Shown: positions 1-7,313, numbered from the stretch's first letter. The stretch is DNA of 18,240 nt from Leptospiraceae bacterium (GCA_025057195.1 JANWWX010000003.1:1-18240), one strand, 5' to 3'. The notes: generated by a model not told the origin, from the sequence alone. Made by a program: numbers and translations.

Positions 1-630
1 GAAGCTGAGAAGCGCACGTGGGATGCGCTAGCCAGTTTGCTCACCAGACTCCGCCAAAAACTGGCTGTGGAAATCTTGGAGCCACGGCTTTATACCCGGC
101 TGCGCGGTGCTTTGTCCCAAGAAAAAGAGCTTGAACAAGAAGAGGCTGGGTTCACCAAACCGCAGACAGCAGTGGCCCGTCACAGCGTACCCAACAAAAT
201 CCGCCTACTTTTAGTCGAATCCGCCGGCATGCATTTTGCAATCCCGGTTACAAAAATCCATGGCCGATTCTCTTCAGCAAAAGAAGCTAAACTCACTGCG
301 GCTGGTTTTTTCCCTTTAACATTGCCTGCCACCGGCAACGCTGGCTTTAAGATGGTGGTGGCTTACGAAGACTTAAAGCGCCGCAAGCGCTATATCCGCT
401 GCAATACGGTGTTTACGCCCGTGGCGATTGCTCCCGAGGTGCTGCGCCGGAACATGGCATTCCTGCCCGTCGAAGAAAGCACGGGCACGCGCTTCTGGTC
501 ACAGCTACGCTTCTATGGCCGCCGCTTTTTTCTGTACGGCGCACGTGTTTCTTACACAATCCGCTCCGGTGGGCGAGAGCGTTCTTTTGAGCCAAGAAGT
601 TTTGCACCGGTTGATGCGGATTTTCATTGA
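1..630 (+). CDS. CheW-like domain protein, C-terminal part (partial at left edge; possibly frameshifted)
   Basis: The frame is open from base 1, so the gene enters from outside the window; the TTG at 37 need not be its start. The first about 60 residues are charged and linker-like. From about nt 160 to 545 the pattern resembles a CheW-type adaptor fold: a strand pair (IRLLLVESAGMHFAIPV), a central hydrophobic segment, a conserved-looking IAPEVL stretch and a closing strand pair (YGRRFFLYGARV). CheW domains dock chemotaxis-type histidine kinases and receptors in the cytoplasm. I assign this from the pattern only. After about nt 548 the codons (CGA, AGA) and protein look unlike the neighbours, while frame 2 reads well from there. 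The true coding sequence may therefore shift frame near 548 and continue into the CBS-PAS-HTH gene. Alternatively it overlaps that gene by 17 to 62 bases. Coding status is fairly sure; function is weak. Confidence 0.5.
   Translation, partial: EAEKRTWDALASLLTRLRQKLAVEILEPRLYTRLRGALSQEKELEQEEAGFTKPQTAVARHSVPNKIRLLLVESAGMHFAIPVTKIHGRFSSAKEAKLTAAGFFPLTLPATGNAGFKMVVAYEDLKRRKRYIRCNTVFTPVAIAPEVLRRNMAFLPVEESTGTRFWSQLRFYGRRFFLYGARVSYTIRSGGRERSFEPRSFAPVDADFH
548..550 (+). other. Putative frameshift position joining the CheW-like and CBS-PAS-HTH frames
   Basis: A TTT run lies where frame 1 stops looking like protein and frame 2 starts to. Reading with one T fewer gives the continuous sequence YGARVLTQSAPVGESVLLSQ, which closes the CheW-like strand and runs directly into the CBS-like motif. 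This could be a real mutation, a sequencing or assembly error, a programmed shift, or coincidence between two overlapping genes. Confidence 0.35.
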
Positions 631-1933
631 ACACCAGGCAGACGTATTGCCGGTGGTCGAGCGTGGCCGCATCGTCGCGCAAATTGACCGTGCACAGCTC
701 ATTGAGGCCTTGAGCGAGATCCGTCCGGAAGGCTATCCCTTGGTGCTGGCAGAACCCGAAAGCGCAGAGGCATTGCTACGCCGGCTCGACCACTCGGGCC
801 AGGAAAAACTCCCCACCATCAACCGGGCGTTTGAATTCAACGCGCTCTGGGGCCGTGCCGAAATCTTGCAGGCGCAGGGCAAATTACCACAGATTAAAAT
901 TTGGCAGCCACAGCGCGTTCCGCAAAACCACGAACACGAGCAAAACCTTGCGGCCGAGGCCAACGCTAACGAATTTTTGGCCAAAAGTATCTCCTCGATA
1001 AAAATGGAAAACCCTCAAGCCATAGCGGAAAAAATAACCCCAGCAAGCGAAAAACCTTTGGCAGAAAAAGAGACCAAACCAGATTTTAGCAAAATTCCGG
1101 AAACGCCAGTTTTTCCAAAAACTTCCGCAAAGCGGACCGAGATGGCGCCAGTGGAAAATGGCACCCAAAATAATTTTGAAGAAAACCACGATTTGGAGGA
1201 TTTTGCCGCAAAGACAATCACGATCCGCAGGACTGACGCGCGCGCAAAAGCGGAAGCCAAAACTACACCGGCTGGGCAAGCCAGCAGTGAATTGCCGCTA
1301 CGCAGCGCTGCCGAAAAAATCCACCGTGAGCTCGAACGTGGCCGGCTGGCCATCAATACCCTAGCCGCACTGGAATTACCGCTTTTAGCCTGCGACGGGA
1401 GCGGCACCGAGCTTTTCCATAACAAACCCTTTTCTGAATTGCGCCGCCGGTTCCCCGCAAGCCTCGTGGCAGCAGATCTCCTCAACCACGCCAAGGATGC
1501 CATCGCCGAGGCCGCACTCAAAGGTGAACTGGACATAGAAAAAGCAGTAATATTGCGTGAGCGAATTCCAGGATATCGAATTTATTGCAAGGCGATCCGC
1601 GACTACGACGATCCCGGGGCCAAGGCCCAAGGCTATATCTTCTGGTTTGAGCAGTTACCATTGCCAGCAAAGTTGGAGCTGCGTGATGAGATCCCGCCCG
1701 AGGACGATACCATGGGACGCCGCTTTGCCGGCAAAACCCTACCTGACATCCTGGCAGAAGAGGAAAGCCGGGCGATGGCTTGGGCCATGCGCGAGGCCAA
1801 CGGCAACCAGTCCGATGCGGCGCTCTTGTTGGGTATTCCGCGCCAGACTTTCAACTACCGATACCGCAAATTGCTGCGCCGGCAGGCACGCCTCGAGCAG
1901 CGCAACGAGCGCAATTCCGGCAAGAAACCATGA
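569..1933 (+). CDS. CBS-PAS-Fis-type HTH regulatory protein
   Basis: Probable cytoplasmic transcriptional regulator of about 454 residues. Residues 1-54 resemble a CBS motif (IFIEHQADVLPVVERGRIVA, then a DRAQLI helix), a fold that usually binds adenine nucleotides. Residues about 110-245 are a Lys/Glu/Ala-rich linker of low complexity. Residues about 250-360 look like a PAS domain (LELPLLACDGSGTELFHNK, ending GYIFWFEQ). Residues about 394-440 match the Fis/NtrC C-terminal helix-turn-helix (AMREANGNQSDAALLLGIPR, then QTFNYRYRKLL). There is no AAA+ module, so it is not a complete sigma-54 activator. The start is uncertain: GTG 569 keeps the whole CBS motif, ATG 614 cuts it, and neither has a clear Shine-Dalgarno. 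The frame extends to 428, but codons before about 548 look like a shadow. It may be the continuation of the upstream CheW-like frame. It ends in an ATGA overlap with the acyltransferase gene. Confidence 0.72.
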   Translation: MGESVLLSQEVLHRLMRIFIEHQADVLPVVERGRIVAQIDRAQLIEALSEIRPEGYPLVLAEPESAEALLRRLDHSGQEKLPTINRAFEFNALWGRAEILQAQGKLPQIKIWQPQRVPQNHEHEQNLAAEANANEFLAKSISSIKMENPQAIAEKITPASEKPLAEKETKPDFSKIPETPVFPKTSAKRTEMAPVENGTQNNFEENHDLEDFAAKTITIRRTDARAKAEAKTTPAGQASSELPLRSAAEKIHRELERGRLAINTLAALELPLLACDGSGTELFHNKPFSELRRRFPASLVAADLLNHAKDAIAEAALKGELDIEKAVILRERIPGYRIYCKAIRDYDDPGAKAQGYIFWFEQLPLPAKLELRDEIPPEDDTMGRRFAGKTLPDILAEEESRAMAWAMREANGNQSDAALLLGIPRQTFNYRYRKLLRRQARLEQRNERNSGKKP

Positions 1934-2853
1934 CCCAAACGCCGCTGCCCAAGCGGATTGCACACCTAGTGGAATTCCTATTCCTGCTGGTGATTTTTGT
2001 GCTCACCAACCTCTTTCCGTTTTGGTCGCTCCATGGCGTTGCACGCTGTTTTAGGATTTTATTCTATCCTGTTTTAGGCCAAGCCCGACGGCGCATCCGC
2101 AGCCATGTCAGCGAGCTTTTAGGTATCCGAGAGGAAAAAGCGCTACGGCAATTTACCAACCGCAACTTAGAGCACACTATCCGTTGTTTTTTGGAACTGA
2201 TGCAGTCCTGGAAAATGCGCAATCCCCGTTTCATCCGCAAGTATGTAGAATTTGCAGAAGAGGCAATGGCCGTGGCACAGGATCGCTCGCAGGGAGTGGT
2301 ATTTGCAGAAGGTCACTTTGGCAACTGGGAGATCCCTATCCCCGCCTATGCCTCGATTGGCTTCAAGGTGCATTTTGCAGCACAGCGGATCGCCAATCCG
2401 TATGTGGATTGGATGGTGCGCAAGATGCGTGAGGGCTACGGGGGTGGCAGTGCCATTTACCTCAAGGAATCGGAAAAATACCTACCGCTGTTGCGCCGAA
2501 AAGAACCGATTGGGCTTGTGGCTGATCAGGATGCAGGGGGCGATGGCATTTTTGTCGATTTTCTCGGCAAGAAAGCAGCCACCCACGCCGGCCCTGCGGT
2601 TTTGGCATACTTGGGCAAGGCGCGCCTGGCGATCGGTTTTTGCGTCTTTCAGGGGAAAGGGCGTTATCGGTTCTACATCCGGACACTTTACCGCTTTCAA
2701 GCTAAATCGGATTTTGCCTCCACACGCGAGGCGGCCGAAAAGCTCACCCGGCTTTGGGTCGCCGAGCTCGAGAAGGAAGTGCGTAAGTACCCGGAACAGT
2801 ATTTTTGGGTACACCGGCGGTGGAAAACCCGACCACCGGAGGAAATAGCATAA
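1930..2853 (+). CDS. LpxL/HtrB-like lipid A (lysophospholipid) acyltransferase
   Basis: Predicted inner-membrane acyltransferase of the LpxL/LpxM (HtrB/MsbB) family, which adds a secondary acyl chain to lipid A precursors. The protein is 307 residues, the usual family length. A membrane segment lies at about residues 14-32 (FLFLLVIFVLTNLFPFW). The catalytic H-X4-E motif is in GHFGNWE, with His129 and Glu134. The C-terminus carries the familiar YPEQYFWVHRRWK block. The ATG at 1930 overlaps the upstream TGA (ATGA), and the downstream gene begins inside its own TAA stop, so it sits in the middle of a coupled run. The exact lipid substrate cannot be told from the sequence; other members of the family act on phospholipids or mycolate-type acceptors. 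Confidence 0.85.
   Translation: MTQTPLPKRIAHLVEFLFLLVIFVLTNLFPFWSLHGVARCFRILFYPVLGQARRRIRSHVSELLGIREEKALRQFTNRNLEHTIRCFLELMQSWKMRNPRFIRKYVEFAEEAMAVAQDRSQGVVFAEGHFGNWEIPIPAYASIGFKVHFAAQRIANPYVDWMVRKMREGYGGGSAIYLKESEKYLPLLRRKEPIGLVADQDAGGDGIFVDFLGKKAATHAGPAVLAYLGKARLAIGFCVFQGKGRYRFYIRTLYRFQAKSDFASTREAAEKLTRLWVAELEKEVRKYPEQYFWVHRRWKTRPPEEIA
2838..2843 (+). promoter_or_regulatory. Shine-Dalgarno that fixes the start at 2853
   Basis: GGAGGA lies nine bases upstream of ATG 2853, inside the last codons of the acyltransferase gene. It supports ATG 2853 over the in-frame upstream codons. Confidence 0.7.
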
Positions 2854-4058
2854 TGCTGCGTTATCTTTTTTACAGGTTATGGAAAAACCCTTTTGCCCGC
2901 TATGGAACGCTTGCGGCGCTGGTATTGATCATTTTTGCTGGAATTTTTTCGGCACGTTTTCGCATCGCGATGTTCTGGCATCGTCTTTTCAGCTCGCCTG
3001 ACTGGTCCGACGCCATTCGCCATGCCGGACGGCCATTTGCTTTCGAAGAAAATCCCCGCCGTGCACAAGAACTCACCGAAGAAGCTTGGCGCGAGCTATA
3101 CCGCTTGGCAGTGGAGACATTCGGAATACAGGACAAAGAAAAAGATATTTTCATTGGTCCTGTCGGCACCAAGCCTTATTCCGCATTCCTGCGCCGTTCT
3201 GCCGAAGAGCAAGTATTCACGTTACTCAATGCGACAGCACAGAATTGCTCTGCCGTCCAAATCAGTGTTGTGCCGGCCGACACGACACAACCTTTAGGCG
3301 AGTTGGCCGAGCGGAGTACACCGGCAGGGAAAATACGCCCCAAGCTGCGCGAGACGCTGCTTGCACTCCTGCAAATTTACCGCAACCGGATCGAAGCTGC
3401 GCTCGAAAAAAAACCCGATTACTTGCCGGCGCTCGAGCTTGCCGGAGAAATTTTCCGTGCTGCCTGCGCACTGCGCGATCTGGCAGTTCTTTATGCGCGT
3501 GCGCTCGACTACCGCGAGTATGCCTTGCAAAAACAGCTATACCTTAAAGATGCCGGGCTTTATGAAAAAAACCCAGAAGAATTCTATGCGCAGGCCCACG
3601 AGCTTTACCGCAACGACCGCGAATACCATGCGCTGCTCATGCGCTATTTTATAGCGACCCGCCACCGCACACCCCACCATCCCGCACAGTTAAAAAACCT
3701 GCGTGAGACCTACTACAAGTTGCGCACCGCTGCCAGCGCGCAAGCACTTATTGCTGCACTTTTAGCGGAAGCACGCCACAGCAGTGTTGGGAACGCACGC
3801 AAATGCCACTACGAACTTTTCGCGCTCGACTATCCAGGGTTGAGCGAAAACCCACAGTACCTCTACGCCCTGGCGGAAACCGCATACTTGGGTGAGGAGT
3901 TTGTCCGCGCCCAAAATATCGTTAGCAACGCTTTGCGCACGCTGCAGTCCCGGCGCCGCGCGCATTTTCAGGAGGACGAAACGGTGCGTGCGCTGGAGCG
4001 GCTTTCTTTCTTGCTGCAGCTCCGCCTCTACGAAAGTGAAAATCTATCTCGATTTTAA
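2853..4058 (+). CDS. Membrane-anchored helical-repeat protein of unknown function
   Basis: I do not recognise this 401-residue protein. It has a short basic N-terminus and one clear membrane segment at about residues 17-33 (YGTLAALVLIIFAGIF), then a long, mostly helical domain rich in Ala, Leu, Arg, Glu and Tyr. From about residue 165 the spacing of aromatic and small residues suggests TPR- or Sel1-like helical hairpins (for example KPDYLPALELAGEIFRAA and NPQYLYALAETAYLGEEF). No catalytic motif is seen. It would probably sit in the inner membrane with the helical domain in the periplasm, where such domains usually hold protein partners. Start ATG 2853 overlaps the preceding TAA by one base (TAATG) and has a strong Shine-Dalgarno. 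Its end overlaps the cysteine desulfurase start by 23 bases. The link to the acyltransferase suggests envelope work, but that is inference. Confidence 0.75.
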   Translation: MLRYLFYRLWKNPFARYGTLAALVLIIFAGIFSARFRIAMFWHRLFSSPDWSDAIRHAGRPFAFEENPRRAQELTEEAWRELYRLAVETFGIQDKEKDIFIGPVGTKPYSAFLRRSAEEQVFTLLNATAQNCSAVQISVVPADTTQPLGELAERSTPAGKIRPKLRETLLALLQIYRNRIEAALEKKPDYLPALELAGEIFRAACALRDLAVLYARALDYREYALQKQLYLKDAGLYEKNPEEFYAQAHELYRNDREYHALLMRYFIATRHRTPHHPAQLKNLRETYYKLRTAASAQALIAALLAEARHSSVGNARKCHYELFALDYPGLSENPQYLYALAETAYLGEEFVRAQNIVSNALRTLQSRRRAHFQEDETVRALERLSFLLQLRLYESENLSRF

Positions 4059-5199
4059 CTCTACCCACCCGCCGATTGCCGAAGTGCTTGCCGCAGCGCG
4101 GGCGTTTTATCTCGAAAACTTTGCCAACTCCTCTGGTCTTTCGCTTTTCTCGCAAAAAACCAATGCCCGCATCGAGGCTGCCCGCGAACGCATTGCAAAC
4201 CTGCTGGGGGTATCGGCAACACAGGTGGTCTTTACTTCCTCTGCCACCGAAGCCAACAATTTGCTCATCCGGGAATTGCGCCGACAACACCGCGGGGAGA
4301 CCTTCCGCATTTTGAGCTCACCGTTTGAACACCCGTCGGTTGCTGAAGCACTCAAGACCCTCGAAGATAGCGAAATTGTTTTTTTTTCAGCCACAAACTG
4401 CTTTGATCCGCACTCCGCACTTGCAACGCTGGTGTCGCCGCACCTTTTGGTGGCAATGGCGGTGCAAAACGAGACCGGTATCATTTTGCCGGCTTTGGAA
4501 TTTGCGCGAACCAAAGCAGCGAGTACGGCGATGCTTTGCGATGCCGCACAGCTTTTCCCTAAACTCTGCCGGGATGGCCCGCCGGCCTTGCAGCCGCACA
4601 TTGTCCGCCAGCTCACCGATGCGGGAGCATTTGTCACTGCAGCCGGGCATAAGCTCGGTGCTGGTTTTGGCTGTGGCCTTTTGCTCACACCCCGCGCGCA
4701 CTCGCTCCGCGCAGAGCATCCGCTTTTGGCCGGCGGCAACCAAGAATTTGGCCTGCGCTCAGGTAGCCATAACACCGAGGCAATCGTGGCGCTGGAACTC
4801 GCACTCGAACATAAACTCCATAGCAATCGCTATGTCCTGTGGCAAAAGACCACCCAGCTTTTGGAAGACACCCTGCGGGAGGAGCTGTCATTTTTGGACG
4901 GTTTGCGCATCGTCGGCAGCGGTATGGAACGTGCCCCTGGGACCACACTGCTCCTTTTGCCCGAAGTGCCAATTGACTTTCTGATTCTGGCGCTCGACCG
5001 GGCAGGGATCACCGTTTCAACGGGCACCTCATGCAAGTCGCGCTCGCGCACACCCTCGGCAGCGCTCCTGGCGCTCGGCTTCAGCGAAAAGGAAGCACTC
5101 AGCGTCATCCGGCTTTCTTATGACCAAAACCTCACGGGCGAACAAATACGCTACGTAGCCAAAACCATCGCCTCCTCAGTGCGGGCGCTTGTCCGCTAA
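4036..5199 (+). CDS. Cysteine desulfurase (NifS/IscS type)
   Basis: PLP-dependent class V aminotransferase-fold enzyme that takes sulfur from cysteine as a protein-bound persulfide, normally for Fe-S cluster or thio-cofactor synthesis in the cytoplasm. The N-terminus IYLDFNSTHPP is the family's YLD-N-T start. The phosphate-binding block is TSSATEANNL. The Schiff-base lysine is Lys206 in AAGHKLGAGFG. The persulfide cysteine is Cys333 in STGTSCKSRSRTPS, in the place of the family's SSGSAC loop. The length is 387 residues, as expected. The start is GTG 4036, the only candidate next to the conserved N-terminus; it overlaps the previous gene by 23 bases and lacks a clear Shine-Dalgarno, so translation is probably coupled. 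No iscU, iscA or suf gene is adjacent, so its sulfur acceptor is unknown. The stop overlaps the stop of the convergent GH18 gene. Confidence 0.88.
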   Translation: MKIYLDFNSTHPPIAEVLAAARAFYLENFANSSGLSLFSQKTNARIEAARERIANLLGVSATQVVFTSSATEANNLLIRELRRQHRGETFRILSSPFEHPSVAEALKTLEDSEIVFFSATNCFDPHSALATLVSPHLLVAMAVQNETGIILPALEFARTKAASTAMLCDAAQLFPKLCRDGPPALQPHIVRQLTDAGAFVTAAGHKLGAGFGCGLLLTPRAHSLRAEHPLLAGGNQEFGLRSGSHNTEAIVALELALEHKLHSNRYVLWQKTTQLLEDTLREELSFLDGLRIVGSGMERAPGTTLLLLPEVPIDFLILALDRAGITVSTGTSCKSRSRTPSAALLALGFSEKEALSVIRLSYDQNLTGEQIRYVAKTIASSVRALVR

Positions 5200-6638
5200 C
5201 GCGCTAACACTGAAGCCAAATAGCGGTGTATCTCTGGGTCGTTATCGTGCGTCAACTGCCAGAACGAAAAGCCAGCCAGGCGGTGCTGTTTCAAAAGCTG
5301 CATTTTTTCGGCAAAGGCCGTCTTATCCATATAAAAGGCGACGCGCATGCAACCTCCCGAGCGGTACCAGAGCGAAGGATCCTCATAGACTTTGTCTTCG
5401 TGGATGTCGCGGAAGCGCGTTAGGTTAAACCAACCTTTTGCGCCCTTTTCTGTGGAGAGTATTTTATCAATATCCGTCGGCTGGATTTTCTTGTGCGGGC
5501 CAGCGAGGATGCGCTGCACGTCACTATAATAGACCGAGCGGATCGGGGCCCGACAATCCAGCCCCCAATCGTAGCCATAAGTCGGGATCGCCATATAGAG
5601 CTTTTCGGGTGGCACCTTATCAGAAGCATAGCGGATGATCTGCTCGAGCCAGGCATTGGGTGCCTGAGGTCCTGGCCCAGGATTGCGGTACTTGCGCGGG
5701 TGCAGCTCGTACGCCATGACTTTGACCATGTCTGCATGCTGGGCTAAGAACGCATAATCATGCGTGAGTGGGCCGCGCCAGTTTTCGTGGAAATCGAGCA
5801 CAATCGGCTTTTTGAGCCCTGCGCATTTTTTTAGCTTATAACGCGGCGGTTTGGCCTCATCCTCTTCTTCTGGCTCAATCGGGGTTTTGGGGTGGACTGC
5901 GACCGAAAGCAGTTTGCCGCGGGCATGCAGCTTTTTGGCCAAAAGCTCGATGAATTCTTCAAATTTTTCTTTCTTGTTGCAGGTCATCCCCTCGTAGTCG
6001 ATGTCGATTCCGTCGTAGCCATAGGTCTCCACTTCGTGCAAGATGGCCTCGATGTGGCGGTCGCGGATGTCTGTGCGGCCATTCATCCCGATGACTTCGT
6101 TGATCTTTTCGACGGCATTTTCCCAGCGGAAGATGGTCGGGAGGATGCGCAAGCGGGGATTTTTGGCGCGCAATGCCGCGATGCGCTCGCGCTTCTGCTG
6201 GTTGCTCCACAGGGATCCTGGCTCCGGCGGATTGCTGCTGCGGCCTTTGATAAAGTAAATGAAGGGATGGATTTCGTCATAAAGGTGCGCATATTCGAGC
6301 ATCACGGGAAAATCCGAAGACCAAGTGGAGGCCCGTAGTTCCGCCCGTAGCTGGGGGGTCGGGGTCTGCGGCTCCGCCCTGTCCGTGTGCACCTGTGGAC
6401 CATTTTCGATCGCCCCCAAAGCAAAAAGCGTGGCGCCCCCTAAGCACAAAACCGCAAGCACACCGATGGCAATAAAAACAATCTTGTCAGTGGCGGACGG
6501 CCGGTGCAATTCCTCTGGTGTGGGCGCATCCGCAGTGCTATCGTTGGCTTTATTGAAATCGGTAACCGGCTGGGTTTTTTTCTGCATACTTTTTATTTTC
6601 GGATGGCGCCGGCGTTTTGCCACAATTTTCTTAGCCAT
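5196..6638 (-). CDS. Membrane-anchored glycoside hydrolase family 18-like protein
   Basis: GH18-fold protein of 480 residues. The N-terminus is cytoplasmic-type and strongly basic (MAKKIVAKRRRHPKIK), followed at about residues 52-76 by one membrane segment (KIVFIAIGVLAVLCLGG). The rest would be periplasmic or outside. The GH18 signature DxxDxDxE is intact at about residues 207-214 (YGYDGIDIDYEGM), with the final Glu as the catalytic acid. Other barrel features include VKVMAYELHPRKYRNPGPGP, a substrate-side MAIPTYGYDWG strand and the closing GFSFWQLTHDND. This looks closest to the YaaH/spore-cortex type and putative chitinase-like GH18 proteins, so peptidoglycan or another N-acetylhexosamine glycan is a plausible substrate. 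The start ATG 6638 is chosen because it gives the basic N-terminus; TTG 6644 is also in frame, and no strong Shine-Dalgarno is seen. Confidence 0.8.
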   Translation of the reverse strand: MAKKIVAKRRRHPKIKSMQKKTQPVTDFNKANDSTADAPTPEELHRPSATDKIVFIAIGVLAVLCLGGATLFALGAIENGPQVHTDRAEPQTPTPQLRAELRASTWSSDFPVMLEYAHLYDEIHPFIYFIKGRSSNPPEPGSLWSNQQKRERIAALRAKNPRLRILPTIFRWENAVEKINEVIGMNGRTDIRDRHIEAILHEVETYGYDGIDIDYEGMTCNKKEKFEEFIELLAKKLHARGKLLSVAVHPKTPIEPEEEDEAKPPRYKLKKCAGLKKPIVLDFHENWRGPLTHDYAFLAQHADMVKVMAYELHPRKYRNPGPGPQAPNAWLEQIIRYASDKVPPEKLYMAIPTYGYDWGLDCRAPIRSVYYSDVQRILAGPHKKIQPTDIDKILSTEKGAKGWFNLTRFRDIHEDKVYEDPSLWYRSGGCMRVAFYMDKTAFAEKMQLLKQHRLAGFSFWQLTHDNDPEIHRYLASVLAR

Positions 6639-6644
6639 ACCCAA

Positions 6645-6845
6645 TCTTGAAGCCAGGTTGTTTGTATTCAGCTATTTGTACCACATTAGGTTCCGCCAAC
6701 CAGACAACTAAACGCCCACAGGGGGAAAATCAAATTGTCGCATTAGTTCCTGGCTAACCACCAAAGCAAGGGTTGGATATAAAATTTTTCAAAAAAAGTG
6801 AAAAAAATCCGCAATTTTCTGGTATTTAATATATATAGAGGGACT
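6645..6845. promoter_or_regulatory. AT-rich divergent intergenic region with an inverted repeat
   Basis: About 200 bases separate the start codons of the GH18 gene (minus) and the DUF1564-like gene (plus), so both promoters must lie here or nearby. Its right half is much more AT-rich than the surroundings. It contains a perfect 7-bp inverted repeat, TTTTTCA at 6785-6791 and TGAAAAA at 6799-6805, separated by seven bases, and an A/T block TATTTAATATATATAG just before the plus-strand gene. No clean -35/-10 pair can be assigned. Confidence 0.4.
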
Positions 6846-7313
6846 ATGGACGAAAAACGGAAAACTAGCATTTCTTTGCCGGCGCCGGCGGAAAAACTTT
6901 GTGCCAAACACTATGCCACCGTCATGGCCAACTTAACATTTTACCTGCGCTACTTGCGCCGGCACCAGCCATCCCGGCAAAAACTCCGCACCCACAACGA
7001 TGGCAGCGAGGGCATCATTATTGTGCAGGTATATTGGGACATGGAGACCTATAACGCACTGCATAGCTTAGCTTTTGCTTTGCGGTGGTCGGTGTCGTAC
7101 CTCATTTGCGTGATGCTGATGCTTGCAGAGGATGGTATTTTACCGGGGGCGGAGGGTCTGGATCCCGAAGACCGGGGACTGCCATTCAGTAATTGCGATA
7201 TGGAAGTCAAAATGTGGGGCGCTGCCGGGTATATTTACACAGAATTTTTGCTTTTTTCACCCTCCCAACCATCGAACACCGTCAGGACAAAGGTGCAAAA
7301 AGATAAAAAATAG
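6846..7313 (+). CDS. DUF1564-like small protein of unknown function
   Basis: A 155-residue protein. Its layout resembles the Leptospira DUF1564 family: a short N-terminus with SISLPAP, a basic helix (TFYLRYLRRHQPSRQKLR), then a beta strand (GIIIVQVYWD) followed by two helices (YNALHSLAFALRWSVSYLIC and VMLMLAEDGILP). That core has the look of a ribbon-helix-helix DNA-binding fold, with the strand pairing in a dimer, but this is my inference. The C-terminal tail is polar and Lys-rich. ATG 6846 has GAGGGA just upstream, although closely spaced; GTG 6798 is an in-frame alternative. DUF1564 proteins occur as many scattered copies in Leptospira and have no known role. The family call rests on remembered pattern and is moderate at best. 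Confidence 0.55.
   Translation: MDEKRKTSISLPAPAEKLCAKHYATVMANLTFYLRYLRRHQPSRQKLRTHNDGSEGIIIVQVYWDMETYNALHSLAFALRWSVSYLICVMLMLAEDGILPGAEGLDPEDRGLPFSNCDMEVKMWGAAGYIYTEFLLFSPSQPSNTVRTKVQKDKK

Noticed and set aside
428..548. N-terminal 40 residues of the long regulator frame
   Set aside because: They are Cys/Ala/Arg-rich shadow sequence of the CheW-like frame, which reads better there.
1780..1929. Upstream extension of the acyltransferase frame
   Set aside because: It overlaps the regulator's HTH region in another frame and lacks family sequence; ATG 1930 with the ATGA overlap is the natural start.
4107..4826. 239-residue minus-strand open frame
   Set aside because: It lies wholly inside the cysteine desulfurase, is Ser/Ala/Cys-rich without domain pattern, and follows the codon shadow of that gene.
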